From Dechloromonas sp. (GTDB taxonomy: Bacteria > Pseudomonadota > Gammaproteobacteria > Burkholderiales > Rhodocyclaceae): a stretch of DNA of 6,590 nucleotides. A program made the position numbers and the translations under genes. The first letter of the stretch is position 1. Every line of letters begins with the position of its first letter. Under the pieces are notes generated by a model. It was given only the letters and a program-made list of their open reading frames with translations. It was not told the origin of the DNA and made no database searches. The stretch is taken from positions 704,245 to 710,834 of the forward strand of contig CP059264.1 of NCBI GenBank assembly GCA_013693915.1, given 5' to 3'. Below, one piece after another: positions 6,229 through 6,590 of this stretch.

Positions 6229-6590
6229 ATGAGTGAAGCGAACGATCGTCACGGAGTTCTGGTCATCCAGCCGCTTCCCGGTATTGGCGACATGGTCTGG
6301 CACCTTCCTCACCTCCTGGCTATCGCGCGTCACGAGCCCGAAGGGCGGGTTTCGGTCCTGACCAAGCCGCGTTCGTTTTCGGACCAACTGCTGACCAGTC
6401 TGCCCGAGGTTGCCGAGGTGCTGATGGTGGAACGCAAGCCGGGACGACACGACGGGATACAGGGGTTCTTCCGGCTGGTGTCCGAGTTGCGTCACAGGCG
6501 CTACCGCAAGGTGTGGATTCTGCACGATAGCAGCCGTTACCTTGTTGCCGCCTGGCTGGCGGGGATCCCTCGCCGCGCGGGAATTGCCGG
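6229..6590 (+). CDS. GT9-family glycosyltransferase, N-terminal part, cut by right window edge
   Basis: The frame is open from ATG 6229 to the window end (120 full codons). The N-terminus HGVLVIQPLPGIGDMVWHLP (8-27) matches the first strand and GD loop of heptosyltransferase-family GT-B enzymes, with D21 at the conserved Asp position. VSVLTKPRS (41-49) fits the second strand. The segment around 88-102 (LRHRRYRKVWILHDS) corresponds to the region that reads as YDLIIDLQ in the upstream GT9 protein. Only the acceptor-side domain is visible, so the donor-binding motifs cannot be checked. The chosen ATG has AGGG at 6215-6218 about ten bases upstream; an in-frame GTG at 6187 would add 14 residues that look unconserved. 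It lies 101 bases after the previous stop on the same strand and probably continues the operon. Being divergent from its GT9 neighbour, it likely performs a different transfer step. It could be a lipid A-core or O-antigen-type GT9 enzyme. Confidence 0.85.
   Translation, partial: MSEANDRHGVLVIQPLPGIGDMVWHLPHLLAIARHEPEGRVSVLTKPRSFSDQLLTSLPEVAEVLMVERKPGRHDGIQGFFRLVSELRHRRYRKVWILHDSSRYLVAAWLAGIPRRAGIA

Noticed and set aside
6145..6525. Minus-strand open frame of 126 codons at the right end
   Set aside because: It is mostly antisense to the second GT9 gene and shows no family motif.

Overview
The window looks like chromosomal DNA from a GC-rich Gram-negative bacterium. The GT9 (heptosyltransferase-type) genes and a bacterial ELM1-family gene next to GT4 glycosyltransferases suggest a lipopolysaccharide-making proteobacterium. 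Betaproteobacteria is my best guess, but that comes from general gene style, not from a marker gene.

Layout: (1) Positions 1-963, minus strand, hold most of a membrane-anchored diguanylate cyclase. It has six predicted membrane segments followed by a GGDEF domain with an intact GGEEF active site and an RxxD inhibitory site. Its C-terminus runs off the left edge. (2) Positions 964-1839 are a divergent spacer of about 0.9 kb with no convincing gene. Two inverted repeats stand out there. (3) From 1840 to the right edge, five plus-strand genes form a tightly packed glycosyltransferase cluster: an ELM1-family protein (TTG start), two GT4 glycosyltransferases, a GT9 heptosyltransferase-family protein, and the N-terminal third of a second GT9 protein. 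The first four genes overlap by 19 nt, are separated by 16 nt, then overlap by 8 nt, so they are very probably one transcription and translation unit. The fifth follows after a 101-nt gap that begins with a short ATAG tandem repeat.

The likely joint role of the right-hand genes is stepwise transfer of sugars onto a lipid-linked acceptor at the inner face of the cytoplasmic membrane, most plausibly the core oligosaccharide of LPS. GT9 enzymes typically add heptose (or related sugars) and GT4 enzymes add hexoses or similar. The exact sugars cannot be read from the sequence. The diguanylate cyclase is divergent and need not be functionally linked.

I do not see a clearly novel system. The most interesting points are the ELM1-family gene heading the cluster, whose bacterial function is poorly known, and the long spacer with palindromic sites.
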